64,000 bases of DNA from contig NC_089396.1 of the NCBI RefSeq assembly GCF_003171515.1, positions 2,418,001 through 2,482,000 of the forward strand, read 5' to 3'. Below are positions 61,159 to 64,000 of the stretch, piece by piece. The DNA comes from Pyrenophora tritici-repentis. Lineage: Eukaryota; Ascomycota; Dothideomycetes; Pleosporales; Pleosporaceae. The position numbers and the translations under genes were made by a program. How positions within the stretch are numbered: the first letter of the stretch is position 1; every line of letters begins with the position of its first letter. The notes below the pieces were generated by a model. That model worked only from the letters and a program-made list of their open reading frames with translations, did no database searches and was not told the origin of the DNA.

Positions 61159-61995
61159 CTATACGACCCAAAATAGCAAACTAGGCCACTTACACAGGTC
61201 GCCTTGGTCTGTCGCATAAAACACCGTAACCTTCTCAATCTGCTTCTCACCTAGCTGCAGCCTATGTTGTAATAACATCCATGCTACGCCGGCTCCATTC
61301 GGCGAACCAAGAATCGCCCGGCCCTCCTCACTGTCAATATCGAATGTGAGACCAGGCCATGATCCGCATTCTTCCGCGTCTTGTTTAGCGATGACGCTCT
61401 TCAGTATCTCACACGTTGTCTCGTTCATTATGGTAAGCTGGAAGATGTATTTCAGCGGTAGGGGCTGAGGCGGTGGCGAAGGGAACGTCGACAGGTACTG
61501 CAAGAACGCGATATCTAACCAGTGTTGCAGCAGGAGAATTTCGATAAATAGGTCTTCGAAGATGGCGGCCACAGGCACGGTCAGGTTGCCTTCTGCGACT
61601 AGGATTCCCGCCTCAGGATTGCAGATTTGTGCAAAATACGGGCGTATCCGCTGCGTGATTGTTAGCGTGATTGTTAGCGTGATTGTTAGTGTGAGGGGAG
61701 AGATTGCTAAGTTACTTACTATGTCGTTTTCGAAGCCTTGATCGTACACGTGGTGGACCAGAATATTTTTTCCGCCTTCGTGATCCATCACGCTGTTGGT
61801 ACCGAGGTCGCGGAATGGAGTCGAGAGGCGCTCCACGTCTACGAAGAGGTATTCGTCGCTTGCGACATGTCCTTCATCGTACAGGTCTTCGGGGTCCGTG
61901 AACTGGCTTTGCGGGATTGGGATGGTGTTGGTAAAGTATTCCAAGAGCTTGATGCCCTTCTCTACTGCCGTTTGGTACAGTTGATCGTTGGTCAT
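61159..61995 (-). CDS. Unknown protein, divergent paralogue of the gene at 62628
   Basis: Two exons, complement of 61720-61995 and 61159-61650, encode 255 residues. The intron (61651-61719, 69 nt) starts GTAAGT and ends GCAG; it has no stop and is a multiple of three, so it also reads through as a Thr/Leu/Ile repeat. The C-terminal block WPGLTFDIDSEEGRAILGSP and NGAGVAWMLLQHRLQLGEK matches the neighbouring gene's product (WPGAVF..LLGTPNGSGIAWFLAQHREQLG). I chose the ATG at 61995; a TATATA-like sequence lies about 65 nt upstream (62059-62066). No signal peptide. The family is unknown to me. Confidence 0.68.
   Translation of the reverse strand: MTNDQLYQTAVEKGIKLLEYFTNTIPIPQSQFTDPEDLYDEGHVASDEYLFVDVERLSTPFRDLGTNSVMDHEGGKNILVHHVYDQGFENDIVSNLAISPLTLTITLTITLTITQRIRPYFAQICNPEAGILVAEGNLTVPVAAIFEDLFIEILLLQHWLDIAFLQYLSTFPSPPPQPLPLKYIFQLTIMNETTCEILKSVIAKQDAEECGSWPGLTFDIDSEEGRAILGSPNGAGVAWMLLQHRLQLGEKQIEKVTVFYATDQGDLCKWPSLLFWVV
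61652..61695. repeat. 12-bp triplication carrying the intron branch site
   Basis: On the minus strand the unit CTAACAATCACG occurs three times in a row just before the 3' splice site of the intron at 61651-61719. Each copy contains a CTAAC branch consensus. Confidence 0.85.
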
Positions 61996-62627
61996 GGTGG
62001 GTTGTGGAATTGAGTGGAGTGGATGGATCGACGAGCGTGTCTGTGGAGAAAGATTTGAATATATATGGTATGGGGGTACAGGAGTGCGGGGAGTTGGCAT
62101 CTTCGAGTTTGCTTTCACTGTCACCACATGGGCGTAGGCGACCATTTTCCAAGCTAGGGGTCTACCTCGCAGAAAAGCGACCCCAAAATGCACCTCTGGA
62201 TCGTCAGAGAGACTTATAGCCACCACTCGCCTTTCAGGTCCTACGCTTCCTCACGCTCAGCTGCCCAGGTGTTCACTTGGTTGCTCAGTGCTGTAGGCGC
62301 CGCAACAGTCGTCATTAACGGTGATAGTCCACCTGATTCAAGTATCGCCTGAATCTCTCGCACACTTACTGTAAGTATAGCTATTCCTCATGAAAGTATT
62401 CTGTGTTTGACCTTCTAGCTAATCAAATACATTCACTGTAATAGCTGAGCGACGAAGCCGCTATACAATGATCTAAACAGTGTTAGAAATATCGCATCTT
62501 TAATTCACTATACCCACAACAACACCATGACTTCACTTACATAAATTTAAGAATAATTCCCCCCCTTGTCTCAGCAGCCAGAACAATTGAGTAGTACAGC
62601 AGGACAGTACAACTCAATTCATACACG
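61996..62627. promoter_or_regulatory. Shared divergent promoter region of the paralogous pair
   Basis: The 632 bp between the two starts should contain both promoters. A TATATA-like element on the minus side (62059-62066) and an A/T-rich stretch (about 62530-62560) on the plus side are candidates. Confidence 0.4.
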
Positions 62628-63422
62628 ATGGGTGCTAACAACTCCAAACATGAGACAGACTGCGTCGCCTACCTGGCAGCAATTGCTAAAGGTAGACGTC
62701 TCCTAGAGCTTATGCACCGGCCCACTTCGAAAATCGATCAAAGCCCCTGGATCTCTCACAGCGACCTAGTCGCCCAGGGTTATGTGGAGTGGCGGGACAA
62801 TATGGAGGAACCAAGTACCATGAACAGCCTACTCATTAGCAAGCTAGCCCCACATCTACGCGCAGAGGACTTCGTCTGCATCTCACATGACTACTTCACT
62901 CCTCTCATCGTCGGTGGTACGGCTGGGAAACTCGAAGGCGCACAATTTCTGTCTGAGATTCATGCGCAAGCGGGTATACTCAAGGCCTGCTCCAACTACG
63001 CCCCTTCCCACACCGATCGAGCTGCTTGTGTGTCCCGACCGTCTTTAGCGCATTGGTCCGACGCTGCCTTCCTTCAGTGGGCATCTATGCACCAAGACGA
63101 GCAGGGAGTCCGCAGCCTCAATTACATTTTGCGAGAAGATATCCAGAACGCCAATACATTGCATATTGCGGGGCATATTATTAGGGATTTGCCTCAGTAT
63201 CATACCTGGCCTGGGGCGGTTTTTCCTGACAGCTCTGACGAATGCATGGCTCTGTTGGGCACACCCAATGGATCGGGCATTGCTTGGTTTCTTGCACAGC
63301 ATCGCGAACAACTTGGCCACAAGGTTGTTGATAGGGTTGCGCTGTTTGAGCATAAAGCCGAGACTGGACCGGGACAGATGGAGGCGAGTTTGAATATGTT
63401 ATTCTACCTGCGCGATGTTTAA
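62628..63422 (+). CDS. Unknown protein, divergent paralogue of the gene at 61159
   Basis: A single-exon 264-residue protein. It begins MGANNSKHE; the Gly at position 2 and Ser at position 6 fit an N-myristoylation signal, so membrane attachment is possible (inference). The central part has WSDAAFLQWAS, matching WLDIAFLQYLS in the neighbour. The C-terminal block WPGAVFPDSSDECMALLGTP plus NGSGIAWFLAQHREQLG is the best conserved. The paralogue lacks the myristoylation-like start and has one intron. No known domain is recognised. Head-to-head paralogues arise by inverted duplication. Confidence 0.7.
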   Translation: MGANNSKHETDCVAYLAAIAKGRRLLELMHRPTSKIDQSPWISHSDLVAQGYVEWRDNMEEPSTMNSLLISKLAPHLRAEDFVCISHDYFTPLIVGGTAGKLEGAQFLSEIHAQAGILKACSNYAPSHTDRAACVSRPSLAHWSDAAFLQWASMHQDEQGVRSLNYILREDIQNANTLHIAGHIIRDLPQYHTWPGAVFPDSSDECMALLGTPNGSGIAWFLAQHREQLGHKVVDRVALFEHKAETGPGQMEASLNMLFYLRDV

Positions 63423-63849
63423 TGCTGACTGGGTAGATGAGGTTCGAGGTGGTACTATTGGTTTGTTGTGGCTAAAAGGCAAGTTTGCTCTGGTTCTTGT
63501 TTTACGCACTTGTTGGATCCCAGTTGAGGATAGTACCGGCTTTGCTTTGTCTTTTTTGATACACAAGTTTTTCAGCTAGTCCCGTATATTACAATAGATA
63601 CCACCAAAAGTTTTTAGAAGTTTTTTCTCGCTAGTTCCATGTGTTACAATGATATACTGGTTAAGGATAGAATTTTGGAAAGGAGATGAACATGAAAGTG
63701 AGATGATAATTGAGATCTATCTACAAGAACATTACCTATATAGGTGAAGTGTTTGCTGAGAAAAAGCCGACTGTACATGTGAAATAGACACATGACCCCA
63801 AAATTATAGTTCTAAAATTTCCCTTTCTCCCCAGCACATGATACCCTAT
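63423..63849. other. Intergenic region
   Basis: A/T-rich 3' flank with an imperfect repeat (TTTTT..AGCTAGT(C/T)CC..TGTTACAAT around 63568-63650). No gene is seen. Confidence 0.45.
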
Positions 63850-63999
63850 CTACACCAATATCCCCCAACACCAACCGGTCCAACATCCGCCCCCTCTCTC
63901 CCTCCCCCCCTCCCCATCACCTCCACGCACACTCCTCTCCACACTATCAATCAAACTCTCACTTCCCGTCTTCATGCCCAAACTACCCGTTCCCTCATA
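63850..63999 (-). CDS. Possible C-terminal end of a gene running off the window
   Basis: On the minus strand a frame is open from the window edge to a TAG at 63850-63852 (49 codons). It begins with a Gly/Ser-rich stretch including SESLIDSVERSV, then a Gly/Arg/Glu run. The composition is biased because the + strand is a C/T-rich tract, so it could be a non-coding artefact. Confidence 0.28.
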   Translation of the reverse strand, partial: YEGTGSLGMKTGSESLIDSVERSVRGGDGEGGRERGGGCWTGWCWGILV

Positions 64000-64000
64000 C

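Noticed and set aside
61996..62226. N-terminal extension of the gene at 61159-61995
   Set aside because: It would cover the TATA-like element and has no counterpart in the paralogue.

Overview
The window is nuclear DNA of a filamentous ascomycete, most likely a Dothideomycete of the order Pleosporales. Genes carry short introns (38 to 100 nt) with GT..AG ends and CTAAC/CTGAC-type branch sites, intergenic regions are pyrimidine rich, and the families are typical of that group (AA11 LPMO, DUF3433, DUF3405, F-box-like proteins, ankyrin and deaminase proteins, a hAT transposon). Order is inferred from protein character; no database was searched. Exon coordinates were worked out by hand from reading frame, splice consensus and family conservation.

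Left and middle part (about 1 to 49.5 kb) is mostly conserved housekeeping. It holds S-adenosylmethionine decarboxylase with a candidate uORF, a mitochondrial Mmc1-like protein, calcineurin A, a secreted AA11 chitin-type LPMO, a 1290-residue DUF3433 membrane protein, a MAT2B-like protein divergent from CFIm25, a small secreted Cys-rich protein, a conserved unknown protein and a GST. An accessory island at 26.9-30.1 kb follows (F-box-like gene and coiled-coil/deaminase-like gene). Then come DUF3405, Shp1/p47, Mim1 and Oxa1 (outer and inner mitochondrial membrane insertion factors, tail to tail), a KDM5-type histone H3K4 demethylase, Slx1 and thymidylate kinase.

Right part (about 50 to 64 kb) is accessory and decaying. 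An ankyrin/coiled-coil/deaminase-like gene is split by a 3.1-kb hAT transposon that sits between two putative zinc-ligand cysteines of its C-terminal domain; the last 36 codons lie beyond the element. Further on are an F-box-like pseudogene with one in-frame TGA, an F-box-like single-exon gene, a perfect 26-bp triplicate repeat, a gene of a fungal unknown family broken by a 161-bp MITE with a 9-bp target duplication, and a head-to-head pair of paralogous unknown genes, one with an intron whose branch site has been triplicated.

The most interesting signal is the pair of deaminase-like proteins (28.9-30.1 kb and 50.2-51.6 kb plus 54.7-54.8 kb). They share a histidine/glutamate site and a cysteine site behind a coiled coil, and one is joined to ankyrin repeats and broken by the transposon. 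This suggests a fungal effector, conflict or immunity-type family in flux.
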